Source: Nocardia transvalensis NBRC 15921 (lineage in GTDB: Bacteria; Actinomycetota; Actinomycetes; Mycobacteriales; Mycobacteriaceae). From it: a stretch of DNA of 64,000 nucleotides. Under the pieces are notes generated by a model. The model saw only the letters and a list, made by a program, of their open reading frames with translations, did no database searches and had not been told where the DNA came from. A program made the translations under genes and the position numbers. The stretch is taken from the NCBI RefSeq assembly GCF_000308875.1, contig NZ_BAGL01000013.1, positions 1-64,000 on the forward strand. The letters run 5' to 3'. Every line of letters begins with the position of its first letter. Position 1 is the stretch's first letter. Shown one piece after another: positions 6,497-15,131 of this stretch.

Positions 6497-8113
6497 GTGC
6501 GCATTCGATACATCCTGGTCGCGGCCGCCGCGATCCTCGGCGCCCTGGTCACGCCCGCCGGCCCGGAATCCGCTGACGCCGGGGCGGATCCCGGCGCGCC
6601 CGCGCAGCGGTCATCGGTGGCCGGGGTGTCTGCCGGGCAGTTCCGCGACGGTTTCGTGCGGCGCGAGGGGTCCGCATTGACCGTGGCAGGGCAGCCCTTC
6701 CGGTTCTCCGGTGCGAATATCGAATGGCTGGGCCTGATGAACTACGGCCCCAACCCCTCGGCGGCGGTCCCCGCGGGCAGCGAGCGCTATCCCACCGAAT
6801 TCGAGGTCGACGACGCGTTCGCGACGGCCCGCGAGATGGGCGCGACGGTGATCCGCTCCCAGACCCTGGGCGATACCGTCGGCTGCCCGTCCTGCCTGGA
6901 ACCCGCACTGGGACAGTTCAATCCGGACGCGTTCGCGCACATGGACATGGTCGTCGCCAAGGCCCGCGCCCACGGCCTGAAACTGATCGGCGAGTTCTCC
7001 GGCGACGCCGACGGCGCCCCGTCCCCGGACCAGAACTCGCCGACCGCCGACAGCCACGACTGGTACTGCACCTGGCGGAACCGGCCCGACTGCGGGCACG
7101 CCTTCTTCACCGATCCGGACCTCATCGGCGACTACGAGCGCCACATGCGAGCCGTACTCGAACACGTCAATCCCCTCACCGGCCTCGCCTACAAGGACGA
7201 TCCGACCTTCGCCGGCTGGGTCGACGGCAACAATCTCGACCTGCTCGACGGCGTGCCGATGCCGGTGATGGAGGACTGGCTGCGCACGGTCTCCGACCAC
7301 TTCCACGCGATCGCTCCCCGGCAGCTGTTCGTGAATATCAGCCTCGGCGGCGGCGACGGATTCGTCACCGACGGCGCGCTGCGGATCCCCGGCATCGATA
7401 TCTACGCCGCCGAGTACTACCCGCACTGGCTGCCGATCGTCTCCGGCGGCAACCGCATCGACGGCAACGCCCCGTCGTTGCACGACAAGGCGAGTCAGGT
7501 CGCGGCGGCCGGAAAATCCTTCGCCGTGATCGAATTCGGCTGGGACCGCACCGATTTCCTCACCCCCGACGCCCTGCGTGACTTCGCCACCGGCCTCGAG
7601 AACGATCCGAATATCGCGGGCGACAACTTCTGGGCCCTACAGGCGCACGCCACCGGCCATGGCTGGCAACCGATTCCGGCCGATACCGGCTGCTCACCCA
7701 CGTGCGAGTGGGGCGAGGACGGCAACTGGTGGGCGCTGTACTACACCGGCATCACCACCGCCTCGCACGATGCCGCCGATATGGCCGCCCGCGCCCAATT
7801 GCTGCGCACTCACTCCTATGCCATGGCGGGCTACCCGGTCCCGCCACCCCACGACCCGGTCCCCGCACCGACCATCACCTCTGCCGATGCGGGCACGGTG
7901 CTGTTCGAGGGCGCGGCCGGGGCGCGGGACTATTCGATCCAGCGGCAGGACGGCGGCGGCTGGTCGACCGTGTGCGACCACTGCGTGACCGACGCGTCGG
8001 GCGGCTGGCACGACCCCGACACCGCGTCACCGGGCTGCTATCGCGTCGTCGGCTACAACCTCGACGGTGTCGAGGGCATGCCGTCCCGCCGTGCGGGCAT
8101 CTGCGCTGAGTGA
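6497..8113 (+). CDS. secreted GH5-like glycoside hydrolase (mannanase-like)
   Basis: This encodes 538 residues from a GTG with GGGAG five bases upstream. A Sec signal peptide (RIRYILVAAAAILGALVTPAG) precedes a (beta/alpha)8-type domain resembling endo-beta-mannanases: FRFSGANIEWLGL, ATVIRSQTLGD, KARAHGLKLIGEFSGD, YKDDPTFAGWV, IDIYAAEYYPHW and, around residue 345, VIEFGWDR, which supplies the nucleophile Glu. The acid/base site normally reads NE in GH5 but reads DGNNLD here (about residue 245), so activity or mechanism is uncertain. The last 80 residues look like a fibronectin-type or accessory domain with cysteines. It is translationally coupled to the next gene through a GTGA overlap. Confidence 0.7.
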   Translation: MRIRYILVAAAAILGALVTPAGPESADAGADPGAPAQRSSVAGVSAGQFRDGFVRREGSALTVAGQPFRFSGANIEWLGLMNYGPNPSAAVPAGSERYPTEFEVDDAFATAREMGATVIRSQTLGDTVGCPSCLEPALGQFNPDAFAHMDMVVAKARAHGLKLIGEFSGDADGAPSPDQNSPTADSHDWYCTWRNRPDCGHAFFTDPDLIGDYERHMRAVLEHVNPLTGLAYKDDPTFAGWVDGNNLDLLDGVPMPVMEDWLRTVSDHFHAIAPRQLFVNISLGGGDGFVTDGALRIPGIDIYAAEYYPHWLPIVSGGNRIDGNAPSLHDKASQVAAAGKSFAVIEFGWDRTDFLTPDALRDFATGLENDPNIAGDNFWALQAHATGHGWQPIPADTGCSPTCEWGEDGNWWALYYTGITTASHDAADMAARAQLLRTHSYAMAGYPVPPPHDPVPAPTITSADAGTVLFEGAAGARDYSIQRQDGGGWSTVCDHCVTDASGGWHDPDTASPGCYRVVGYNLDGVEGMPSRRAGICAE

Positions 8114-9399
8114 CGACCATGAATCTGCGCCTCTTGTTCGTCGTATTCGCCGTCACGGCAGCGGTTTTCGCACCCTCCGCACATGGCGAGCCGCAGCGTG
8201 CCCGATGCGAGCTACCATCGCCCGGCGGTGAATTCGCCACCGCCGCACCCGAACAGGCGGATCTGGACCCCGACGCCGTACGAGCCGCGATCGACTACGC
8301 CGCCGGTCATATGCGGACCTCGGTGCAGGTGTTCCGCGGCAACTGCCTGGTCGGCCGGGGTCCGCTCGACGCCGTCACCGGAACCCTGCCCACGCCGATG
8401 TGGAGTTCCACCAAGAGCGTGATCTCGATCCTCACCGGAATAGCCTTGGGGGAGGGCAAACTCGGCCTGGACGACCCGATCGACGCCTACCTGCCCGCCG
8501 GTCCCCGGTGGGGCGACGCCGCCCACCGCGCCCTCACCCTCCGCAACCTGCTCACCCAGACCTCCGGACTGGCCGAGTCCATCCTGGCCGAATTCGCGAC
8601 CACCGGCATCGACCCGAATATCGCGCAGGAGGCCCTGGCCCAGCCGCTGGTGCATCCACCGGGCACGTACTTCCAATACAGCCAGCGCACACCGGATCTG
8701 CTGGCCTTCGTGGTCCAGCGCGCGGTCGGGGAGGACCTCCAGGACTACGCGCAGCGCACGCTGTTCGACCCCCTCGGCATCCCCCGATCGTCCTACACCT
8801 GGCTGCGCGACCGCGCCGGAAACACCTACGGCTACGCCCATCTGTTCCTGCCGCCCGTGCACTACGCGAAACTCGGCCTGCTCCTCGGGAACGACGGCGC
8901 ATGGCGCGGGCGGCAGCTGATTCCCGCCGCCTACGTGCACGAACTCGGCGCTCCCACGGCCGCAAACGGCTGCTACGGATTCCTGTTCTGGACCAACCGC
9001 GCCGCGCCCTGCACCGCGGGCGACCAGACCGTCCCCCGCACGATCGACCAGCGCATGATCCGGTCCGCGCCGCCGGACCTCTACGCCATGATCGGCGCCT
9101 TCCAGCAGAGCAACTTCGTCATCCCCAGCCTGGACATGACCGTCACCTGGACCGGCTTCGGCGGTGACGCCAACCCGTTCGGCGGCTCGCACGCCGCCGC
9201 GAGCGACCTGTTCCACGACTTCTTCCGCATCCTCCTGCGCGGCGTCCGGGATCAGCAGGTCCCCGATCCCGGCCCCTACGAAGCCCCGCCCCTCGCCCTC
9301 AACCCCGACCTACGCGACAACCTCGACCCCGACATCCTCCGCCGCGACCTGACCCCCAACCCGCAGTGCACCGTAATCGCCTGCGCCCCAACGCCATAG
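8110..9399 (+). CDS. secreted serine hydrolase, beta-lactamase/AmpC-like family
   Basis: This encodes 429 residues from a GTG overlapping the glycosidase stop (GTGA); an ATG three codons later is an alternative start. A signal peptide (LRLLFVVFAVTAAVFAPSAHG) leads into a penicillin-binding-type serine hydrolase. SxxK is in MWSSTKSVISILTG, the second motif is a Tyr in YFQYSQRTPDLL, and family landmarks such as LDDPIDAYLP, TLRNLLTQTSGL and LFDPLGIPRSSYTW follow in order. Members cleave esters or amides outside the cell, and few act as true beta-lactamases. Co-translation with the glycosidase and a shared upstream operator suggest the two act on the same extracellular polymer or glycoside. Substrate is unknown. 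Confidence 0.8.
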   Translation: MTTMNLRLLFVVFAVTAAVFAPSAHGEPQRARCELPSPGGEFATAAPEQADLDPDAVRAAIDYAAGHMRTSVQVFRGNCLVGRGPLDAVTGTLPTPMWSSTKSVISILTGIALGEGKLGLDDPIDAYLPAGPRWGDAAHRALTLRNLLTQTSGLAESILAEFATTGIDPNIAQEALAQPLVHPPGTYFQYSQRTPDLLAFVVQRAVGEDLQDYAQRTLFDPLGIPRSSYTWLRDRAGNTYGYAHLFLPPVHYAKLGLLLGNDGAWRGRQLIPAAYVHELGAPTAANGCYGFLFWTNRAAPCTAGDQTVPRTIDQRMIRSAPPDLYAMIGAFQQSNFVIPSLDMTVTWTGFGGDANPFGGSHAAASDLFHDFFRILLRGVRDQQVPDPGPYEAPPLALNPDLRDNLDPDILRRDLTPNPQCTVIACAPTP

Positions 9400-9427
9400 T
9401 CATGCGGTCTTCCGCTACTCGCCGGAG

Positions 9428-10426
9428 TCAGCCGAGCCCCAGCCCCCGGCTGCTCGCCTCGAACGGCGTCGGGGGCGACGGCACCGTCGCCACCTCCTCC
9501 GGGGTGGGCAACGGGGTGTCGGCCGCCAGCCCCTTCTCCGCCGCCGCGGTCCGGATCGCGTCCACGACGAGCAGCAGCGCCGCCCGCCGCGCGGTATTGG
9601 TGCGATAGGCCAGCGAGACGGTCCGGGTGAGAACGTCCCCGAGTGGGACGATATCCACACCGGGCGGACGCAGCGCCAAGCCCAGGTCCGAGACCAACGT
9701 CACACCCAATCCCGCCGCGACCATCGCCATCGCGGTCGCCTGCTCCTCCACCTCGTGATCGATCCGCGGCTCGAGTCCGGCGGACTGGAAGGCCAGCCGG
9801 ACCGCGTGCCCGAAATGCGAGCGGGCGGGCGCCAGAATCCACGGGTGCTCGGTCAGTTCGCCCAGCGTCACGCTCGCCGCCGGGACGGCCCCGACCGGCA
9901 CGGCCGCATAGAGCCGCTCTACCGCGATGATCGCGCGTTCCAGACCACGATCCCAGGTCATCGGGTAATTCGAGTAGTCGAGAACGAACGACAGATCCAG
10001 TGACCCGTCCCGCACCGCCGCAGCCGTCGACTCCGGGGCCAGCTCCTTGGTCCGCACCGAGATGCCCGGATGCGTCCGCGCGAGCGCGGTCAGCGCGTCG
10101 GGCACTAAACCGGACGCCACCGACGCCCACACCCCGGCGGTGATCTTGCCCGTCACCGATTCCCCGGCTTCCTCGAGCGCCTGGGTCGCGCGCTCGACCG
10201 CGGCGAGGATTTCCCCGGCGTGTTCGGCGAGCAGTACCCCCTGGTCGGTCAGTTGCACGCGGCGGCCGCGGCGCTCGAACAGCCTGGTGCCGACATCGCG
10301 CTCCAACTGCGCCAACTGCTGGGAAACCGCCGACGCGGTGTAGTGCAGGGCGGTTGCGGCGGCCGTGATCGTGCCGCGTCGGTACAGCTCGCGCAGCATC
10401 CGCAGGCGGGCCAGCGACAGGTCCAT
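9428..10426 (-). CDS. LysR-family transcriptional regulator
   Basis: This encodes 332 residues starting at MDLSLARLRMLRE. The winged helix-turn-helix is in residues 1-60 (GTITAAATALHYTASAVSQQLAQLE) and is followed by the linker helix and a periplasmic-binding-type effector domain (PGISVRTKELAPES, AMVAAGLGVTLVSDL). It is divergent from the amino-acid dehydrogenase gene across about 240 bases. In this family that usually means it controls the neighbour in response to a related metabolite. The ribosome-binding site is weak. The final 30 residues, rich in Pro and Thr, form a tail beyond the domain. Confidence 0.88.
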   Translation of the reverse strand: MDLSLARLRMLRELYRRGTITAAATALHYTASAVSQQLAQLERDVGTRLFERRGRRVQLTDQGVLLAEHAGEILAAVERATQALEEAGESVTGKITAGVWASVASGLVPDALTALARTHPGISVRTKELAPESTAAAVRDGSLDLSFVLDYSNYPMTWDRGLERAIIAVERLYAAVPVGAVPAASVTLGELTEHPWILAPARSHFGHAVRLAFQSAGLEPRIDHEVEEQATAMAMVAAGLGVTLVSDLGLALRPPGVDIVPLGDVLTRTVSLAYRTNTARRAALLLVVDAIRTAAAEKGLAADTPLPTPEEVATVPSPPTPFEASSRGLGLG

Positions 10427-10669
10427 GCAGACGAGCCTATGCGGAGGCAAGAGGCTTAGTGCTCTCCACTGCGGGTGAACTGTGCAGCATCGGTGAACAC
10501 GGCCGTGTACGAACCGTAAATAGACGCGAAGGGAGGTTTAACCGCAGGCTGGTGGCACCGAGCGCGAGCCATCGGCCGGGACGACGAGGTCCGGCAGGAG
10601 TCCGTGTGACCCGGCGAGGTCCCGTGGATGGTGGCGACCGGCACCGAAGACGAAGAGGAGGTAGACGCC
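10427..10669. promoter_or_regulatory. divergent promoter region, LysR / dehydrogenase
   Basis: These 243 bases hold no gene I can support. CGGTGAAC/GTGTAC-like repeats near 10478-10515 and the AT-richer GTAAATAGACG segment (about 10517-10527) are the likely operator and promoter zone for the divergent pair. No clear T-N11-A box could be chosen over others. The dehydrogenase ribosome-binding site GAGGAGG ends eight bases before its GTG. Confidence 0.35.
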
Positions 10670-11914
10670 GTGACGACGATGCAGAACCCGGCCGAGAGCA
10701 CCGCGCAGACCGTTCCGACCATTCCCACGCCGACACCCGTTGTCCCCGCGCTCCGTCGTCCCGAGCCGTACATGCGCTTACAGTGGACCGATTCGATCAC
10801 CGGAGCGGTCGGCTACCTGGTCGTCCACACCCTGCGCGCGGGCCTGGCCACCGGCGGCACCCGGATGCGGGCCGGCTGCACGGTGACCGAGGTCGAGGAC
10901 CTCGCCCGCGGCATGGCCAACAAGACCGCCACCTTCGACCTGCCCATCGGCGGGGCCAAGGGCGGCATCGACTTCGACCCCAAGGACCCCCGCGCCGTCG
11001 AGGTGCTGGAGCGGTTCTGCGAGGCCATGCGCCCGTGGATCGATGCCCACTGGGTGACCGCCGAGGATCTGGGCGTCCCGCAGCACCTGATCGACGAGGT
11101 CTTCGAGAAGCTCGGCCTCGGCCAGAGCTACCACGCCGCCATCCGCCGCGCCGCCGATCCGGCCGCGACGCTGGAACGTGTCCGGAACGGACTGAACGCC
11201 GAGGTCGAGGGTGGATTCATGCTCGGCGACGTGATCGGCGGCTACGGCGTCGCGCACGCCTGCCTCGCCGCCGCGGTCTCGTGGGGCCAGTCGCCCGCCG
11301 AGACGACCGTCGCGATCCAGGGCGTCGGCACCATGGGCGGCGCGGCCGCGTTCTACCTGCACGAAGCCGGTATGAAGGTCACCACGGTGGCCGACGCCGC
11401 CGGCACCCTGCACAGCGCCGACGGCCTCGACATCCCCGCGCTGCTCGACCTGCGCGACGGCTTCGGCGAGATCGACCGCACCCGGCTGCCCGAGGGCGTC
11501 GAACAGCTGCCGCGCAACGCGGTCCTGTCCGCCGACGCCGACATCCTGGTCCCCGCGGCGATCTCCTACGCGATCACGCCGGACAACTCCTTCGACATCC
11601 GCGCCCGCGTCATCGTCGAGGCCGCCAACGCCGCCACCACCCCCGAGGCGGAGGCCATGCTCGCCGCCCGCGGCGTGCCGGTGCTGCCGGACTTCGTCGC
11701 CAACGCCGGCGCGGTGGCCTGGGCCTGGTGGCTGCTGCTCGGCGAGGTCGACGACAACCCGGAGAACTCCTTCGACCGGCTCCGCACGATCATGCACACC
11801 AAGGTCGCCCTGCTGCTGGCCGCGTGGACCGACCACGGCGTCACCCCGCGCGAGACGGGCCACCGCTGGGCCGACGAGCCGGCGCCGCTGGCCGGCCCGG
11901 TCGTCATCCCCTGA
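10670..11914 (+). CDS. Glu/Leu/Phe/Val-family amino-acid dehydrogenase
   Basis: This encodes a 414-residue NAD(P)-dependent dehydrogenase, from a GTG behind GAGGAGG. The N-terminal catalytic domain holds the dimerisation/substrate region ATGGTRMRAGCTVTEVEDLA, the Lys-containing motifs MANKTATFDLPIGGAKGGID and the acidic WVTAEDLGVP. The Rossmann domain shows VAIQGVGTMGGAAAFYL, and EAANAATTPEAEA and PDFVANAGAV close the active site. The reaction class is oxidative deamination of an amino acid to a 2-oxo acid. Sequence by eye does not separate glutamate from branched-chain or aromatic substrates. The divergent LysR gene probably regulates it. The 3' end has a strong bidirectional hairpin. Confidence 0.85.
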   Translation: MTTMQNPAESTAQTVPTIPTPTPVVPALRRPEPYMRLQWTDSITGAVGYLVVHTLRAGLATGGTRMRAGCTVTEVEDLARGMANKTATFDLPIGGAKGGIDFDPKDPRAVEVLERFCEAMRPWIDAHWVTAEDLGVPQHLIDEVFEKLGLGQSYHAAIRRAADPAATLERVRNGLNAEVEGGFMLGDVIGGYGVAHACLAAAVSWGQSPAETTVAIQGVGTMGGAAAFYLHEAGMKVTTVADAAGTLHSADGLDIPALLDLRDGFGEIDRTRLPEGVEQLPRNAVLSADADILVPAAISYAITPDNSFDIRARVIVEAANAATTPEAEAMLAARGVPVLPDFVANAGAVAWAWWLLLGEVDDNPENSFDRLRTIMHTKVALLLAAWTDHGVTPRETGHRWADEPAPLAGPVVIP

Positions 11915-11924
11915 CCGCAGGCCC

Positions 11925-11964
11925 CCGCAACTACCAGGGCACGGTTTCGCCCTGGTAGTTGCGG
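11925..11964. terminator. bidirectional hairpin terminator
   Basis: Sixteen-base perfect arms (CCGCAACTACCAGGGC and its complement) surround an 8-base loop, ACGGTTTC. It lies between the convergent dehydrogenase and SDR genes. The arm at 11949-11964, and the first part of the other, also encode the C-terminal residues of the SDR (RNYQGETVPW), so the hairpin sits inside coding sequence. There is no U-tract, which is usual in high-GC actinobacteria. Confidence 0.75.
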
Positions 11965-12617
11965 AACTGCAAACCCGGTGTGCCGCTGTGCCGTTCGATC
12001 GTGTCCACGACGCCGGGGACCGACTGATCGACGGTCAGGGCAGCGCCCGGCCCGCCGAGTTCGGTCTGGACGTGGCCGGGGCACATCAGTAGCAGCGTGT
12101 GCGCGGCCTCGGCGTGGCGCGCGGCATAGCTGCGCATCAGCTGGTTCAAGGCGGATTTGCTCGCGCGATAGACCTCGTGCCCGCCGCGGGTGTTGAAGCC
12201 GATACTTCCTTGGCGCGAAGACATTACGCCGATGGTTCCCGCTGGCGTGACCAGCGAGCGGAAGGATTCGACCACCCGCATCGGGCTGAGCGCGTTCGTG
12301 ACCATGACCTCGGTGAACATCTCCGTCGGCACCTCGCCGACCGGAATGTTGTCCCGGGCGATCCCGGCATTCACGAACAGCAGGTCGAGAGCGCGCCCGT
12401 CCAACCGCTCGCGCAGCGCCGAGATCTGTTCCGGCACAGTAATATCCAGCGTCTCGACCGTGACCCGGCCCGCGGATGCGTCGGCCAGATCGTGCAGGCC
12501 GGTGCGCTCGGTGCCGCGGACGGTCCCGATCACATCCCAGCCGCGCCGCCACAATTCGGTGGCGATGCCGAGACCCAAGGTGCGGGAGGCCCCTATGACG
12601 AGTGCGGTGCCGCTCAT
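11931..12617 (-). CDS. short-chain dehydrogenase/reductase (SDR)
   Basis: This encodes a 228-residue classical SDR, from an ATG overlapping the stop of the upstream NmrA-like gene (ATGA). The cofactor site is VIGASRTLGLG at the N-terminus, with LFVNAGIARD (NAG motif), a Ser in GVMSSRQGSIG and the catalytic YRASK. The substrate is unknown. The gene is the second in a two-gene operon transcribed away from a LysR regulator. NmrA-like proteins also bind NAD(P), so the pair may respond to redox or an aldehyde/quinone type of stress. Its C-terminal codons form one arm of the terminator. Confidence 0.87.
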   Translation of the reverse strand: MSGTALVIGASRTLGLGIATELWRRGWDVIGTVRGTERTGLHDLADASAGRVTVETLDITVPEQISALRERLDGRALDLLFVNAGIARDNIPVGEVPTEMFTEVMVTNALSPMRVVESFRSLVTPAGTIGVMSSRQGSIGFNTRGGHEVYRASKSALNQLMRSYAARHAEAAHTLLLMCPGHVQTELGGPGAALTVDQSVPGVVDTIERHSGTPGLQFRNYQGETVPW

Positions 12618-13510
12618 GCCCGCACCGCCGGGATGAGCACGCTTTCGCACCATTCGCGAAAGCTGGTGGGGCTCGCGGTCTCCGAGGTACGCGGCACCGC
12701 GTCGTCGAGGCCCTCGTCCTTGGCCCGCATCATGTCGACGAAACCGTCCCGGAACGCCGCACCGACGCCGCCGGCCGTGAGGGAGGCACGGAAGTCCTCC
12801 AGCGACTCCCGGTGGTAGCGAACCGGGCGGCCGAGCACCTCGGAGATGATGTGCGCCATATCGTTCGGCGACACGTCCGCGGGGCCCAGCACCGGAACCT
12901 CGCCGGTGCCCGTCCACGACCGGTCGAGCAGCAGGCGGGCGGCGGCCGCGGCGATATCGCGGGTGGCGACGAGCGGGGACCGGTGGTCGGCATCCACCGT
13001 CCACGTGAATACGCCGTCGTCGCGGATCGAATCTATCTGCCGCGCAACATTGTCCATGAACGTCGGGTTGGCCAGCGCGCGATAGTGCACGCCGCTGCCC
13101 GCGATCAGGTCGTCCATGGCCAGCGAGGCCGTCACCAGCCCGGCACGACCGGCGACGGGAGTGCCGCGGCCGAGCGCCGAGACGCCGACGACGTGCCGGA
13201 CGCCGTGCACTGTGAACGCCTTCGCGGCGGCGCGGGTGAAGCCGGAGTACGCGGCGTCCAGGCTCGTCGCCTCGGAATCCGGTGGGACCAGCCAGAATAC
13301 GGCGTCCGCGCCGGCGAAGGCGCGGTCCACGACGTCGGCGTCGCCGTGCGAGCCGGTGACGACGTCCACACGGTCGCGGACCTCGCCGGGAAGTTTCGCG
13401 GGGTCGCGCACGATGACGCGCAATTCCTCATCGTGAGTAGCGGTTTCGTCGAGCAAGATCTCCAGTAGCCGGCCGCCGATGTGGCCGGTGGGAGTGGTGA
13501 TCACGATCAT
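12614..13510 (-). CDS. NmrA-like NAD(P)-binding protein
   Basis: This encodes 298 residues starting at MIVITTPTGHIGGRLLE. The atypical SDR fold of the NmrA/HSCARG/QOR2 group is seen in the N-terminal PTGHIGG dinucleotide loop, LRVIVRDPAKL, GADAVFWLVPP, VRHVVGVSALGRG and the C-terminal HIISEVLGRPVRYH. These proteins act as redox sensors or NAD(P)H-dependent oxidoreductases. The gene is first in the operon with the SDR and divergent from a LysR gene 67 bases away. That is a common arrangement for quinone or electrophile response units. The exact reaction is unknown. Confidence 0.83.
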   Translation of the reverse strand: MIVITTPTGHIGGRLLEILLDETATHDEELRVIVRDPAKLPGEVRDRVDVVTGSHGDADVVDRAFAGADAVFWLVPPDSEATSLDAAYSGFTRAAAKAFTVHGVRHVVGVSALGRGTPVAGRAGLVTASLAMDDLIAGSGVHYRALANPTFMDNVARQIDSIRDDGVFTWTVDADHRSPLVATRDIAAAAARLLLDRSWTGTGEVPVLGPADVSPNDMAHIISEVLGRPVRYHRESLEDFRASLTAGGVGAAFRDGFVDMMRAKDEGLDDAVPRTSETASPTSFREWCESVLIPAVRA

Positions 13511-13545
13511 GCTTCGAGTCTCGGGACAGCGGCCCGCGGCGTCCA

Positions 13546-13579
13546 ATACCCTTTCCGGAAATTGATACCCTGAAGGTAT
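13546..13579. promoter_or_regulatory. LysR-box candidate in the LysR / NmrA divergon
   Basis: ATACC occurs at 13546 and 13565, and the second copy pairs with GGTAT to give ATACC-CTGAA-GGTAT (13565-13579), a 5-bp perfect dyad reaching into the LysR ATG. Being so close to its own start, this site fits LysR autorepression with activation of the divergent operon. Confidence 0.5.
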
Positions 13580-14393
13580 GGATCTGGACCTGCGCAAGCT
13601 ACGGTACTTCGCCACGGTGGCCGAGCACCGGCACTTCGCCCGGGCGGCGGAACGCCTCTACATCGCTCAGCCCGTGCTCAGCCGCCAGATCAAGGCCTTC
13701 GAGCAGGAGCTGGACTGCACCCTGTTCGTCCGGACCACTCGCAGTGTGGAGCTGACCCCCGCGGGCCGACAGCTCTACGAGGAGTCGAAGGGAATCCTCG
13801 CGGCCGTCGACGCTGCGGTGCGGCGCGTGCACGACGCCGACCTGGGCGTCCAGCGACTCGTGATCGCCTTCTCGGCCGGACTGCACGTCTCGGAGGCGAT
13901 CCGGGCCTTCTCCGCACAGTATCCTGACGTGGAGACCGACATCATCCCGGTCCGCTGGTGGGAACAGGCCGCGCCGCTGCGCGACGGCCGCGCCCAGATC
14001 GGTTACCTGCGAAAGCCTTTCGACGAAACTGGCCTGCGCATCATCCCCATCGGCCACGACCCTCGCGTCGCCTGCATGCCCGTCACCCATCACTTGGCGG
14101 GCCGCCCCGAACTCACCACCGACGACCTCGAGGCCGAGCGCATGCTCGACGCCCCGATCCGCCGGACCTCCTCCTTGGAGGAGAAATTCGAACTCATCGC
14201 CTCCGGCCACGGCATCGGCTTCGTTCCCCTGAGCGTCGCCCGCTCCTACTCTCGCCCCGACCTCGTCAGCATCCCCGTCACCGACGCCCCCGATATCGAA
14301 ACTTGCCTGGCCGTCCACGCCGACCGGCACGAGAAACTCCTCCGCGACTTCCTCGACATCGCCACCACGGCCCTGCGCGCCGAACCGTCCTGA
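13578..14393 (+). CDS. LysR-family transcriptional regulator
   Basis: This encodes a 271-residue regulator, slightly short for the family because its effector domain is compact. The DNA-binding domain is textbook: LRKLRYFATVAEHRHFARAAERL followed by IAQPVLSRQIKAFEQELD and RSVELTPAGRQLYEE. The second half (LVIAFSAGLHVSEAIRAF, GHGIGFVPLS) is the inducer-binding domain. The start is fixed by the conserved MDLDLRKLRYF opening. There is only GAAGG directly against the ATG, so translation may be leaderless or weak. It is divergent from the NmrA-SDR operon and probably controls it. Confidence 0.9.
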   Translation: MDLDLRKLRYFATVAEHRHFARAAERLYIAQPVLSRQIKAFEQELDCTLFVRTTRSVELTPAGRQLYEESKGILAAVDAAVRRVHDADLGVQRLVIAFSAGLHVSEAIRAFSAQYPDVETDIIPVRWWEQAAPLRDGRAQIGYLRKPFDETGLRIIPIGHDPRVACMPVTHHLAGRPELTTDDLEAERMLDAPIRRTSSLEEKFELIASGHGIGFVPLSVARSYSRPDLVSIPVTDAPDIETCLAVHADRHEKLLRDFLDIATTALRAEPS

Positions 14394-14394
14394 C

Positions 14395-15066
14395 TCACCG
14401 GCGCGGGGCGATTCCGTTCCCGCCGGACCACGTCAGATGGTTTGTGCCCTTGGGATGCACGACGTTTCGGCTGTGCCAGGGAATCGCCCGGCCCGCCGCC
14501 TCGGCCAGCAGGGCGAGTAATGGCCGGTCGGAGTCGAAACGCGGCCTCGCCCGCGGGTAGTGGCACGAGATGACGCCCAGGGCCTCGCCGGTGGGGCTGG
14601 CGATGGGTATCGAGAGCACGGCTCGGGCCGCGGATTCGAGCATGACGTCACGACTGTCCCGGGTGAACACGGAGCTGTGCTCGACGTCGGCGACGGCGAC
14701 CGGCGTGCCACGGGCCGCCGCGTCCGCGCACGCCGACCCGTGGTCGCCGACGAGATCGAAGAATTCCAGGAATTTACGCCGGAATCCGCGCTGCGCCGCG
14801 ATGACCAGCCCGTCACGGTCCGGATCGAACAGCTGCACATTGCCCTTGTCCGCGTCCGAGTGCTCCAGAAAGGCGTCCAGCAGCTGGTACAGGAGCATGC
14901 GCGGCGAGGTCACCGCGAGCCGATACGGATCGAGAATGTCGAGTTCGGCATGCGCGGCCCCCTTGGGCACCACCAACTCCTCGATCGACCGCAGGGTCCC
15001 GGTGACCTCGGCATCGATGACACGCTGCTCCCAGGCGTGCGCCCCGACCGACGGCTCTCCGTCCAT
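14395..15066 (-). CDS. GAF-domain protein
   Basis: This encodes 223 residues with one GAF domain spanning roughly residues 50-200: LLYQLLDAFLEHSDADKGNV, LFDPDRDGLVIAAQRGF, TPVAVADVEHSSVF, AARAVLSIPI and GEALGVISCHYPRARPRFD. GAF domains bind small ligands or act as redox or gas sensors, and no output domain is present. It could be a stand-alone sensor or partner of an unlinked regulator. It ends one base from the convergent LysR gene and lies downstream of the crotonase on the same strand, 65 bases apart. Confidence 0.75.
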   Translation of the reverse strand: MDGEPSVGAHAWEQRVIDAEVTGTLRSIEELVVPKGAAHAELDILDPYRLAVTSPRMLLYQLLDAFLEHSDADKGNVQLFDPDRDGLVIAAQRGFRRKFLEFFDLVGDHGSACADAAARGTPVAVADVEHSSVFTRDSRDVMLESAARAVLSIPIASPTGEALGVISCHYPRARPRFDSDRPLLALLAEAAGRAIPWHSRNVVHPKGTNHLTWSGGNGIAPRR

Positions 15067-15131
15067 ACGTCCAGTATCGGCCGACGTACCCGCCGGAGCG
15101 ACCGCGCGGCCGACAAGGCCCCTGAACCCGC

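Noticed and set aside
10459..11958. Arg/Gly/His-rich plus frame over the dehydrogenase
   Set aside because: It is a shifted shadow of the dehydrogenase gene, which has the motifs and the ribosome-binding site.
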